Positions 44,919-52,910 of a DNA stretch of 64,000 bases are shown here, in pieces. Numbering within the stretch: the stretch's first letter is position 1; each line of letters starts with the position of its first letter. The stretch spans positions 3,782,001-3,846,000 of the forward strand of contig OY761615.1 of assembly GCA_963664845.1 (NCBI GenBank), in the 5' to 3' direction. Origin of the DNA: CAIYTF01 sp963664845 (GTDB lineage Bacteria; Bacteroidota; Ignavibacteria; Ignavibacteriales; Ignavibacteriaceae). The position numbers were made by a program, and so were the translations under genes. A model generated the notes under the pieces. It saw only the letters and a program-made list of their open reading frames with translations. It was not told the DNA's origin and did no database searches.

Positions 44919-46205
44919 TTAAGGTACCCTCAACCAGATAGGCCTTTCGGCCATCTCCACCAACCGCCACTATCATATTCCCCTTAACTGCAATAGAAAT
45001 AAATGTCATTACTTTCCCATTAAAATCATCATAGGATTTCCAAGTTGAACCATTATAGTGGAGAAAAAGCCCAAAATCACCTGCCACAAAAATATTATTC
45101 AGTCCCGTTCCCCGGATCTGATTGGAATAATTGACGGAAAACCCAGGTACTTCCTTCCATATATTACTTTTATTCGTGAATATTCCCTCACCGCACACAA
45201 ATACAGGAAATCCCTTATCGGTCCATAGGGAATATGCTGCTCTGCCGGTACTCCAAAGAATGGTATCCGCCTGATTACCGGAAATTTTCAGAATTTTTTG
45301 TTCACCTCCATGATATTTGCTTGAAACTGCGCAAAGAATTGTCTTTTTATCCGGAGCGCCCCATATGTCGTGTATTTCCTGAGTCGTATTGGACGTTATA
45401 TTGTACCATGCACCGTTCTGATAGTGTGCAATTTCTCCATTATTTCCAACAGTATAAAAATCAGTACTCGATGTACCCCACATTTTATTCTCAACAAAAA
45501 GAGGGTTAATGAATGACTTTGTTTTGAATTCACTTCCGTCCCAATGCATATATGAAGTTAACCATATATCATTTTTGCCGAAACTAAGAATATCTCTCGG
45601 AGCTTCCAGATATTTTTGACCATATTTGTCATACGAATAAGCACGTTTATAGGAAACGCCATTTCTTTCCAATTGTACAACGCTATAATAAATTGGGTCC
45701 CATGCGCCCAGCGAATCAAACAAATACACTTGCCCACCCGCCTAAATTGTCGAGTCATCAACAATAGCAACACCATTTAGTTCGCTACTTGTATAATCAC
45801 CAATGGTCCAGATTTTTAAGTCTATGTCATGTCCAGTTGTATCGAGAGTTGTTGCGGATGCAATTGCAGAACTGTCGGAAGATTGTTGGTTGCCTGATTT
45901 GGCGGCAAAGGAGTAGTTATGGAGCGGGAGTAATCCCTCCAGGTAGAGAAGAGTGTCTTTATTATTCAACATAAAGTTCAGAGCGGGTTTTCCATCGGCG
46001 GATACAACAATATTGGCAGGCAGTTTCTAATCGCCTGTTTTCAGTTGCAGCCAGGCTTCGGTTGCAGCCGTTTCAACAGACGTGAGGGATATCTTCGGTT
46101 CAGGAAGTACAATAACCGGGCTTGTTGTTTTGCAGGCCATACTGGAAAGCGAAGCTGCAAAGATGACCATAAGAAAGCTCAATCGAAGTATGTTTTTTTA
46201 ACCAT
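44914..46205 (-). pseudogene. Decayed WG-rich repeat lipoprotein gene (two in-frame amber codons)
   Basis: One frame runs from a lipobox signal (FAASLSSMAC) through TEAWLQLKTGD, LPANIVVSADGKPALNF, DTTGHDIDLKIWTIGDYTSSELNGVAIVDDSTI and AGGQVYLFDSLG to VEGTLK, but is broken by TAG at 46027-46029 and again at 45742-45744. The second TAG sits where relatives have Trp in (N/T)-I-W-A-V-G. The first ATG (46205) is out of frame unless one base is added to the run of seven A at 46193-46199. The later half repeats IWG-(T/A)-x-x-x and hydrophobic-G-x-x-G blade motifs. It resembles the intact gene at 46452-47504. Confidence 0.8.
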
Positions 46206-46215
46206 CATAAACATC

Positions 46216-46407
46216 CTATTGCCCAAAAAAAACTGGAATGCTAATATTGGGAATGATCGTTATGGCAGCAAGAGCTGAATTAATGTTTGTTTCAGAGAGT
46301 CTGACCGAGATATCAAAATTCTGCTGAGCATTTAATTTTGCCGGATATTGAAAGAGCAGAAAAACCGCAATCAACATCCAACTTTTAGAAAAATAATTTC
46401 GTTTCAT
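46216..46407 (-). pseudogene. Truncated 63-residue secreted protein, remnant of a 346-residue paralogue
   Basis: It retains AAGGA before the ATG, a full signal peptide (SWMLIAVFLLFQYPAKLNAQ) and FDISVRLSETNINSALAAI, which aligns with FSMNFELTSTMINRALNQE in the mature start of the protein at 47512-48552. It then stops at TAG after only 35 mature residues. I read it as the decayed first gene of a duplicated two-gene module. It could alternatively still yield a short secreted peptide. Confidence 0.6.
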
Positions 46408-46451
46408 ATAAATTTCCTTAAAATTTCTTTTCCAAAATAATTTTGTAATTA

Positions 46452-47504
46452 CTAATAAACCATTTTACCATGATAGACAATAGCTTTATACCCAATTCCT
46501 CCACTGGTAGCTCCAAAAATGAATACCTCATTCTCGAACACAAGTAGCGAGTACAGGTTGTCATTATAAGCTTGTTTATAAAACTGATCGAATCGTTTCC
46601 AGCTTTTCCCATTCCAATGGATAATCAGATTGAAATCACCTAACAGGAAATAGTTCTTTGCAGAAGTACCCCTGATCGCTTCAATAAAAGTGTTTCCTTT
46701 AGGTGGGAAAATGGGTGTCCATTTTTTTACTGAACCCTGAAAGCTGCCGCCCCAAGGGCTTAAAATATAATTATCTTTGCTAAATCCCCATAAAGATTTA
46801 GCATATCCAACCGGATTACTGCCGTTGGACTGAGTATTCTGATCATATAATGTCATCCACGTCTTTCCGTCATAGTGAAGTAGCACACCGCTTCCATTAT
46901 CATCATTTCCACCGCAAGCATAAATATCGCTATCCGAAGTGCCCCAAATGTCATAAAGAAGTTGCTGCGTATTACTTGCCATAGAATTCCACTTTGTTCC
47001 ATCATATTTCATGATAATTCCTTCTCCACCGACAGCATACAAGTTTTTCGAAGATGTTCCCCAAAACTTTTCTATTCCGTAGAGAAAACCAATGTCATAT
47101 TTACTCCATGTTTTACCATCCCAATGATAGGCGACGGCATGGGGATTATACACTACCCCATCGCTTCCTCCCACCCAAATGTCATTGTCTGAAAAGCCGT
47201 ATATAGTTCCCATTGCAGCAATTAAATTCATGGGTGACCACTTAACTCCATTCCAATGCATAACGCAAGTACCATAATTACCTGGCTCAGGGTCATAAAT
47301 AAACCCAACTGCATAAATATTATCCGGCCCAGTACCCCAAGCATCGGAAAAATCAGAACCTTGTGATCCAAGTGTATCAATTTGCCATATGAAATTGTTT
47401 GACGTTGAATCCGGTTCAGGCGATTTTTGCTTTTGTTGTGTCGGACTGTCTTTACAGGAATAAAGGAAAACGATACAAAGCAAGGGAATATACAATAGTT
47501 TCAT
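46452..47504 (-). CDS. Exported lipoprotein with WG-rich blade-like repeats
   Basis: A 350-residue lipoprotein: signal ending VFLYSC followed by a Ser/Pro/Gln-rich spacer. The mature part has about seven repeats of a 40-45 residue unit with I-W-G-T-S-x-x-x-I-Y-A-V/C-G-G and H-x-D/N-G-x-x-W (for example DIWGTSDSDIYACGG and VLLHYDGKTW), typical of beta-propeller-like surface proteins in this group. No catalytic residues were recognised. It lies seven bases after the secreted 346-residue protein gene. A decayed relative lies just downstream. Confidence 0.8.
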   Translation of the reverse strand: MKLLYIPLLCIVFLYSCKDSPTQQKQKSPEPDSTSNNFIWQIDTLGSQGSDFSDAWGTGPDNIYAVGFIYDPEPGNYGTCVMHWNGVKWSPMNLIAAMGTIYGFSDNDIWVGGSDGVVYNPHAVAYHWDGKTWSKYDIGFLYGIEKFWGTSSKNLYAVGGEGIIMKYDGTKWNSMASNTQQLLYDIWGTSDSDIYACGGNDDNGSGVLLHYDGKTWMTLYDQNTQSNGSNPVGYAKSLWGFSKDNYILSPWGGSFQGSVKKWTPIFPPKGNTFIEAIRGTSAKNYFLLGDFNLIIHWNGKSWKRFDQFYKQAYNDNLYSLLVFENEVFIFGATSGGIGYKAIVYHGKMVY

Positions 47505-47511
47505 GGGAGCC

Positions 47512-48552
47512 TTAGACTTGGTTGTTTACATAAATGGATGCGCCCGTAAACTGAAAGATATTAACTGACGGGAATTGGCGCATGTAGAATGTATCGTCAG
47601 TTTCAAGTTGAATTTTAACAATATAACTGCCACTGAATTTGTATCTATTAACCCCAAGAGGTAATCCAGTTACTGCATTCTTTTCACACCATTGATTTGG
47701 GAATAGATGAAAAAGAACGCTTCCGTTTTGCGTGGTGAGAATGAATTCTACTACCTTTACTTTTTGATTTGCGAGAACATTCAAATAGTCGTTTTGATCC
47801 TCATCTGCCCCAATATTAAGGCTAAAATATGGCTTGGCTGCATGGATATTGCATGTTAAAGAGATTGCAACCTTATCTGCAGTTACAGAGTAACTTAGGG
47901 TCAGCCCATTTTCTTCCGCTGACTTCAAGTACATCGCTCGTTGAAGAAGCCACTCCGAACTGCTATTGGCCTCTGCTATCAGCTTGGACGGATACATCCA
48001 CAACTGCAAAGAATTATAATATTGAGTTACGAGGGTTTTTACCCAAGCGGGAATTGAGGAAAGGTTTGGGTCAGTGTTTAATTTGTCCGGTAAATTCAAT
48101 AATGCTGCCGTAACCTGAGAAGACGTGATTACTGATGGGCTTATAGTCAGGTCAGGAGAAACCGAAAAAGAATAGCTTACAGTTTGTCCAGAGACTACCG
48201 CGTTACAGGAAAACCCCATAACTACTCTTAATGAATTTTGATCAAGCAAAATGTGGGGAAGAGATAAATTCAACGAGTAACTTGAGACCAATGCGGCAGG
48301 GACGCTGCCCTGATAAACGCTGCCAAGTCCCAGTGAAGTATACTCCTGATTTAACGCCCTGTTAATCATTGTCGAAGTCAATTCAAAATTCATTGAAAAT
48401 GAATGATCCCCGGCATGTAGAAACCCGCCGGACAGGATCAAAAAACTAAGAATTACAATATGCCCCGTATGCCGAAGCACATCAAAACATTGGTTGTGTG
48501 CGAATGTTTGTCGGGGAAAAGCCCGCAAATGAGAAGAGAAAAGCCATTTCAT
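47512..48552 (-). CDS. Secreted hypothetical protein, partner of the WG-rich lipoprotein
   Basis: A 346-residue protein. ATG 48552 is supported by GGAGAC five bases upstream. The N-terminal region is long (about 50 residues) before the hydrophobic stretch HIVILSFLILSGGFLHAG. The mature part is rich in strands and Ser/Asn, starting FSMNFELTSTMINRALNQEY. No known family or catalytic motif is recognised. It is the first gene of the exported two-gene module. Its shortened relative is at 46216-46407. Confidence 0.7.
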   Translation of the reverse strand: MKWLFSSHLRAFPRQTFAHNQCFDVLRHTGHIVILSFLILSGGFLHAGDHSFSMNFELTSTMINRALNQEYTSLGLGSVYQGSVPAALVSSYSLNLSLPHILLDQNSLRVVMGFSCNAVVSGQTVSYSFSVSPDLTISPSVITSSQVTAALLNLPDKLNTDPNLSSIPAWVKTLVTQYYNSLQLWMYPSKLIAEANSSSEWLLQRAMYLKSAEENGLTLSYSVTADKVAISLTCNIHAAKPYFSLNIGADEDQNDYLNVLANQKVKVVEFILTTQNGSVLFHLFPNQWCEKNAVTGLPLGVNRYKFSGSYIVKIQLETDDTFYMRQFPSVNIFQFTGASIYVNNQV

Positions 48553-48599
48553 AAAGTCTCCAAAATTGGTTTAAAATTATGTTAAGAAATGATTATTTT

Positions 48600-48716
48600 A
48601 AACCGCAATATTGTGAGAGTAGAAATGCAGCTTACCAGGCTGCAAGGGTCTTCATTTACTCTGCAAATTGCGATTTACCCGATGCCGTGTTACAAGCGCG
48701 GTGTCGGGTTTTTTTA
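48600..48716 (+). ncRNA. Candidate small structured RNA with intrinsic terminator
   Basis: This plus-strand segment folds by eye into a nested structure: CGCAAT/ATTGCG (48604-48609 with 48667-48672) encloses AGAGTA/TACTCT (48616-48621 with 48657-48662), then AATG/CATT, then hairpin GCAGC/GCTGC (48627-48643). A separate terminator hairpin follows at 48678-48715. There is no protein-coding signal. It lies in the gap upstream of, and antisense-oriented to, the 346-residue gene. It matches no RNA family I can name (not SRP, 6S, tmRNA or RNase P). Confidence 0.45.
48678..48715 (+). terminator. Strong intrinsic terminator of the candidate sRNA
   Basis: CCCGATGCCGTG (48678-48689) pairs with CGCGGTGTCGGG (48697-48708) over 12 positions, three of them G-U, with a seven-base loop, followed by seven T (48709-48715). 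No plus-strand protein gene lies upstream, so it needs an RNA transcript to terminate. Confidence 0.8.
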
Positions 48717-49338
48717 TTGTTATTGTTAGTCCGGTACGTGCATCCCTTCTCCGCAAAAAGGTAACTCCACACCATCATTCCAATGCATGTGAAACAGAAT
48801 CCTCCATACACGAAAGAATATAGTATCACCCTGGTCTAAAGTTGAAGAAAAGGAAGTTGAGAGTATGGCAAACAGTATGTTATAACCAATAAACATGGAA
48901 GAGTAGATATAACAGCAGAAAGCGTGCTTTTGCGGTCTGAAAGCAATTGAAGAAACAAAAATATTTTCTGAATCCGAATATAAGCTCAAAACAACAGTTC
49001 CCGCCCAGGAGAATTTGTATATTAATTTGTTTAGTTCCACTTATAATTTACGGAAAAACAAAAATGAAATGAAAATGAATTTACCACACCCCCGTCCAAA
49101 ATAAATTGGATTTGTGTGCAGCAGATGAATGGCACAATTGGCCAAATTTGAATTATGATAATTATAAAGCCAAATTAAATATTCGCACAGGATTTCGGCC
49201 TGTCGGCCGATAGGCAGGAAGCACTAAACTCGCAATCACATTCCCTGAGATCTGCGACACCCACCGCAGGGGCTCAAAATTTTGAGCCCCTGCAAGGTAT
49301 CCAAATTTTCCTGTAACTCGCAGTACAGTTAATTGTTC
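48717..49338. other. Non-coding stretch with palindromic repeats
   Basis: No supported gene. A 104-codon minus-strand frame (48726-49040) lacks a convincing ribosome site or family pattern. At 49194-49218 there is a REP-like core (GCCTGTCGGCCGATAGGCAGG) related to 63517-63541. The GCGACACCCAC motif at 49254-49264 repeats that at 21047, and a perfect palindrome follows. Confidence 0.5.
49266..49293. repeat. Perfect 28-bp palindrome
   Basis: GCAGGGGCTCAAAA is followed immediately by its exact reverse complement TTTTGAGCCCCTGC, with no spacer. It lies 46 bases beyond the stop of the RsbU-like phosphatase gene. It could act as a bidirectional terminator-like hairpin, although no T run follows on either strand, or as part of a REP-type element. 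Confidence 0.7.
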
Positions 49339-50730
49339 TCACGTTCTCACCACCATAACCGTCATGTCATCTTCAGGATGGCTTCTGGTTGAAAATTCCA
49401 CAGCATCGGTTAGAATAAATTCACTTATGTCCCTGGATTGGTTACTGAGTGAGCGCCGGATAGTCTTTTCCAGGCGTGATGCCGTATAGGCTTCACCCTG
49501 TTTGTTTGTTGCCTCCGTTATCCCATCCGAATAAATGAGGAAGGTATCGCCATCGGTGAACGGGGCCATAGTTGACTGATAGACTGCTGTCTTCTGCAAG
49601 CCAAGGGCGAGTGAAGGAGTACGGATCTGTTCAATGGATGCATTCTTTACATGCAAAACAGGATGATGTCCGGCTGTGATTATTTCAGCGGTGTGTTCTG
49701 TCGGATTCAACCTGATAGCTGCAGCGGTGATAAACTGGCTTTTCCCCGTGATCTGGCACATTGTCCGGTTGAGCTTATCGAATAGTCCGGTTAAGGTGGT
49801 TTCTTCCTGCAAGAATCCGGTTAGTGCACTTTTCATCATGGCGGAAAGGATGCCTGCACCAACGCCATGTCCGGAAGCATCTGCGAGAACAACCAGATGT
49901 TCGTTGTTTGGTAACGAAAAACAATCGTAATAGTCGCCGCCAACTTCCTTTGCCGGTATCATCTGACCCTGAATTTGCAGGTTTCCCCGTTGGAAAACAC
50001 ATTTTGGAAGCAACTCCTGTTGAATTTTTCGGGCAACGGTTATCTCGGTTTCAAGCTGCACCCGTTTCTTTCCCTCGCCGCCAATAACAAAAATGAAGAC
50101 GATGTAGCCGCTTACAATGAGAGCTATGGTAAATATGCCAAGTGCAGTTCGCTGATCATTGTACCGTTCAACATCTGCTTTTTGCAAAACAATTTCGGTG
50201 TCGGTGGTTTTTGGCTGGTTATGGGTGACTGGTGAAAAATAGTTTTCCAGAGGCCTTTGATAGGTCATGGCAAAAGTGAAGAGAACAATCGAAGACATGA
50301 GAAGAAAAGGTCTCTTGCCGAACAAAATAATTGCTGCCGAGAAAGCTCCGCTGAAAAAGGTGGTGAAGATAACCTTGAACAAACTGATATCGCCATAGAG
50401 CTGCCTCATAAAAATACCCAAAGGACCAATAGCTGCAAACACGAGAAAAACCGCAAGTGCCAACTGTCGCAAGGCTGCAGGCGACATCTCGTTCCAGATA
50501 TTAAATCTTCCTTCTTTGTCTCTTTTGGCTCGTTTCATACTCTGATTATACATAAATGATTGGACGCCAATAACAATGAGAAACCAGCATGCAAAGGAAA
50601 AGAATATGGATGCAGTCGAGGACTTTCCCCAAAAGGGAGCAAAATTGCTGTTATCAATGAGAATGGTTACCCCGCAAAGGGCTAAAAGCAAAATGCTTCC
50701 GTAGAGAAAGGCCTTATTCTGTGTCTTCAT
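49339..50730 (-). CDS. RsbU/SpoIIE-family PP2C phosphatase with membrane domain
   Basis: A 463-residue protein from ATG 50730; an upstream in-frame start would run into hslV and adds no domain. The N-terminal half has about six hydrophobic helices and a periplasmic-side loop. A short coiled coil with ARKIQQELLPK follows, then the PP2C domain with GGDYYDCF and LADASGHGVGAG (metal-binding aspartates) and HPEDDMTVMVVR at the end. Such proteins dephosphorylate anti-sigma-factor antagonists in partner-switching pathways. No antagonist or anti-sigma gene is nearby. Confidence 0.92.
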   Translation of the reverse strand: MKTQNKAFLYGSILLLALCGVTILIDNSNFAPFWGKSSTASIFFSFACWFLIVIGVQSFMYNQSMKRAKRDKEGRFNIWNEMSPAALRQLALAVFLVFAAIGPLGIFMRQLYGDISLFKVIFTTFFSGAFSAAIILFGKRPFLLMSSIVLFTFAMTYQRPLENYFSPVTHNQPKTTDTEIVLQKADVERYNDQRTALGIFTIALIVSGYIVFIFVIGGEGKKRVQLETEITVARKIQQELLPKCVFQRGNLQIQGQMIPAKEVGGDYYDCFSLPNNEHLVVLADASGHGVGAGILSAMMKSALTGFLQEETTLTGLFDKLNRTMCQITGKSQFITAAAIRLNPTEHTAEIITAGHHPVLHVKNASIEQIRTPSLALGLQKTAVYQSTMAPFTDGDTFLIYSDGITEATNKQGEAYTASRLEKTIRRSLSNQSRDISEFILTDAVEFSTRSHPEDDMTVMVVRT

Positions 50731-50893
50731 TGCCGTAAATTCATTGTTGTTGGTTTCCGGAATAAATATACTCGAATTCTTCCGAAGCTGTATAAAGAAT
50801 TTTCGTTCCGGGGCGCTTTGCATGATAAGTGGGGAAAAACAGGTATCAGCGGGAACGTCAGGGCCGTTCCTTTTTGTTTTGAAAGAGATGCGG

Positions 50894-50899
50894 TATAAT
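50894..50899 (+). promoter_or_regulatory. Candidate -10 box for hslVU
   Basis: TATAAT occurs 38 bases before the hslV ATG. A TTG-rich segment about 14-17 bases upstream (50871-50879) is a poor -35. GGAG at 50925-50928 is the ribosome site for hslV. Confidence 0.35.
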
Positions 50900-50936
50900 T
50901 GTATTTTAGTCCATAAGATTAATTGGAGAAGTTTTA

Positions 50937-51479
50937 ATGCAGGAAGTAATTCGGGCAACAACAATTTTAGGGGTTATTAAAGACGGAGTAGCAGCTTTGG
51001 GCGGCGACGGGCAGGTAACACTCGGAAACACGATAATGAAACAGAATGCAATGAAGATCAGGCGGGTGATGAATGGAAAAGCGCTTTGCGGATTTGCCGG
51101 AGCTTCTGCCGATGCCTTCACGCTAATGGAACGTTTTGAAGATAAACTGGAACAATACCGGGGAAATGTGCAGCGTGCTGCCGTTGAACTGGCCAAGGAA
51201 TGGAGATCGGACAAATATTTGAGGAAACTGGAGGCAATGCTTGCCGTGGTTACCGCAGACAGCGCACTTATTATTTCTGGTAATGGCGATATCATTGAAC
51301 CGGATGATCAGATTGTGGCAATTGGTTCCGGCGGAATGTTCGCCCTTTCGGCAGCAAAAGCGCTCAGGGAATTTTCCCAACTTGATGCCAGGACGATAGT
51401 GGCTGAATCACTCAAAATAGCTTCTGATATCTGCATATATACAAACAATAAAATTCACATTGAAACAATTGAGCAGTAA
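50937..51479 (+). CDS. hslV: ATP-dependent protease subunit HslV
   Basis: Peptidase ring of the HslUV proteasome-like complex. The 180-residue protein shows ATTILGVIKDGVAALGGDGQVT, with the catalytic Thr as residue 8 of the translated product, so a seven-residue propeptide must be removed. KIRRVMNGKALCGFAGASADAFTL and AIGSGGMFALSAAKAL are family-typical. It starts 15 bases before hslU's upstream gap and is co-transcribed with it. Confidence 0.97.
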   Translation: MQEVIRATTILGVIKDGVAALGGDGQVTLGNTIMKQNAMKIRRVMNGKALCGFAGASADAFTLMERFEDKLEQYRGNVQRAAVELAKEWRSDKYLRKLEAMLAVVTADSALIISGNGDIIEPDDQIVAIGSGGMFALSAAKALREFSQLDARTIVAESLKIASDICIYTNNKIHIETIEQ

Positions 51480-51494
51480 AACAAAAGATTAAAT

Positions 51495-52886
51495 ATGAAG
51501 TTTTTAGATAAAGAATTTACACCATCACAAATAGTTGACGAACTAAACAAGTTTATAATTGGGCAAATGGATGCAAAGAGGGCTGTTGGTATAGCGCTTA
51601 GAAACCGCTGGAGAAGACAACAGGTGCAAGGCAAACTAAAAGATGAGATAATGCCCAATAACATAATTCTCATCGGGCCCACGGGAGTTGGAAAAACAGA
51701 AATCGCACGCCGCTTGGCCAAGCTCGCACACGCTCCTTTTGTCAAAGTGGAAGCATCAAAGTTCACTGAAATCGGGTATGTCGGCCGTGACGTTGAATCC
51801 ATGATCAGGGATCTGGTTGAAACGGCGGTTAACATGGTTCGCATGGAAAAGACCAATGAAGTGCGTGCCAAAGCAGAGCGCCTGGCTGATGAACGCATTC
51901 TGGATATTCTGCTTCCTGCGCGACGTAATCATGGCACCACGGTTGAAACTGAAGAAGCTGAAACCAATGGCGAAGAACCGGTTGATGACAAGAACGTGCA
52001 GAATAAAAATTCGCGCGAGTGGATGCGTGAACGCCTTCTGAAAGGTGAACTGGATGACCGGCTGATTGAATTTGATACCACGCAGCCCGCAGTTGGCATG
52101 CAGATACTGGGCCCCCTGGGCGGTGATGAACTGGGAATTAACATCCAGGATATCATGAGCTCGATGATGCCGAAGAAAAAGAAGAAACGCAAAACCAAAG
52201 TGAGCGATGCACGCGAACTGATGGCGCAGGAGGAAGCCCAGAAGCTTATTGATATGGATGCTGCACAGCGTGAAGCCATTGAACGGGTTGAACAGGCAGG
52301 CATCGTGTTCATTGATGAAATTGATAAAATTGCAGGCGGCGGGAAAAGCAACTCCGGCCCTGATGTTTCCCGGGAAGGTGTGCAGCGTGATCTGTTGCCC
52401 ATAGTGGAGGGATCCACCGTGAACACAAAATATGGCTCAGTTAAAACGGATCATATACTTTTTATTGCTTCAGGTGCGTTTCACGTTTCGAAGCCTTCTG
52501 ATTTAATACCGGAGCTACAGGGAAGATTTCCTATCCGTGTTGAATTGAAAAGCCTTACGGAAGAAGACTTCGTTAAAATTCTCACTGTTCCGGAAAATGC
52601 ACTGTTGAAACAATACACGGCATTGCTGAATACTGAGGATGTGGAACTTGAATTTTCAGATGATGCCATAAAAGAAATTGCCAGTATTGCTTTCCAGGTG
52701 AATGAGCAGGTGGAGAATATTGGAGCAAGGCGGTTGCATACCATTCTTTCAACATTGCTCGATGATATTCTGTTTAGTGTTCCTGATAAAATGAAAGCAG
52801 AAAAAGTTAACATTGGTGCTGACACGGTTAAGGCCAAACTGGAAAAGATTGTGACCAACAGAGATCTCAGTAAGTACATTTTATAA
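51495..52886 (+). CDS. hslU: ATP-dependent protease ATPase subunit HslU
   Basis: AAA+ unfoldase partner of HslV. The 463-residue protein has the N-terminal TPSQIVDELNKFIIGQMDAK, Walker A GPTGVGKTE (61-69), GYVGRDVESMIRDLVE, the inserted I-domain (about 110-240, acidic then Lys-rich PKKKKKRKTK), Walker B VFIDEIDKIA and the C-terminal NIGARRLHTILSTLLDDILF with HslV-docking end DLSKYIL. Length and motifs are standard. It follows hslV by 15 bases. Confidence 0.98.
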   Translation: MKFLDKEFTPSQIVDELNKFIIGQMDAKRAVGIALRNRWRRQQVQGKLKDEIMPNNIILIGPTGVGKTEIARRLAKLAHAPFVKVEASKFTEIGYVGRDVESMIRDLVETAVNMVRMEKTNEVRAKAERLADERILDILLPARRNHGTTVETEEAETNGEEPVDDKNVQNKNSREWMRERLLKGELDDRLIEFDTTQPAVGMQILGPLGGDELGINIQDIMSSMMPKKKKKRKTKVSDARELMAQEEAQKLIDMDAAQREAIERVEQAGIVFIDEIDKIAGGGKSNSGPDVSREGVQRDLLPIVEGSTVNTKYGSVKTDHILFIASGAFHVSKPSDLIPELQGRFPIRVELKSLTEEDFVKILTVPENALLKQYTALLNTEDVELEFSDDAIKEIASIAFQVNEQVENIGARRLHTILSTLLDDILFSVPDKMKAEKVNIGADTVKAKLEKIVTNRDLSKYIL

Positions 52887-52910
52887 AAACAGAAAACAGC
52901 TGTGCAGCGC

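Noticed and set aside
44604..46205. Amber recoding (TAG read as an amino acid) in this genome
   Set aside because: TAG is used as a normal stop by well-defined genes in the window, including polyprenyl synthase, ptsI and the SGNH gene at 13779; nonsense decay is simpler.
48726..49040. 104-codon minus-strand reading frame
   Set aside because: AT-rich, no ribosome site, no family pattern, and no continuity with neighbours.
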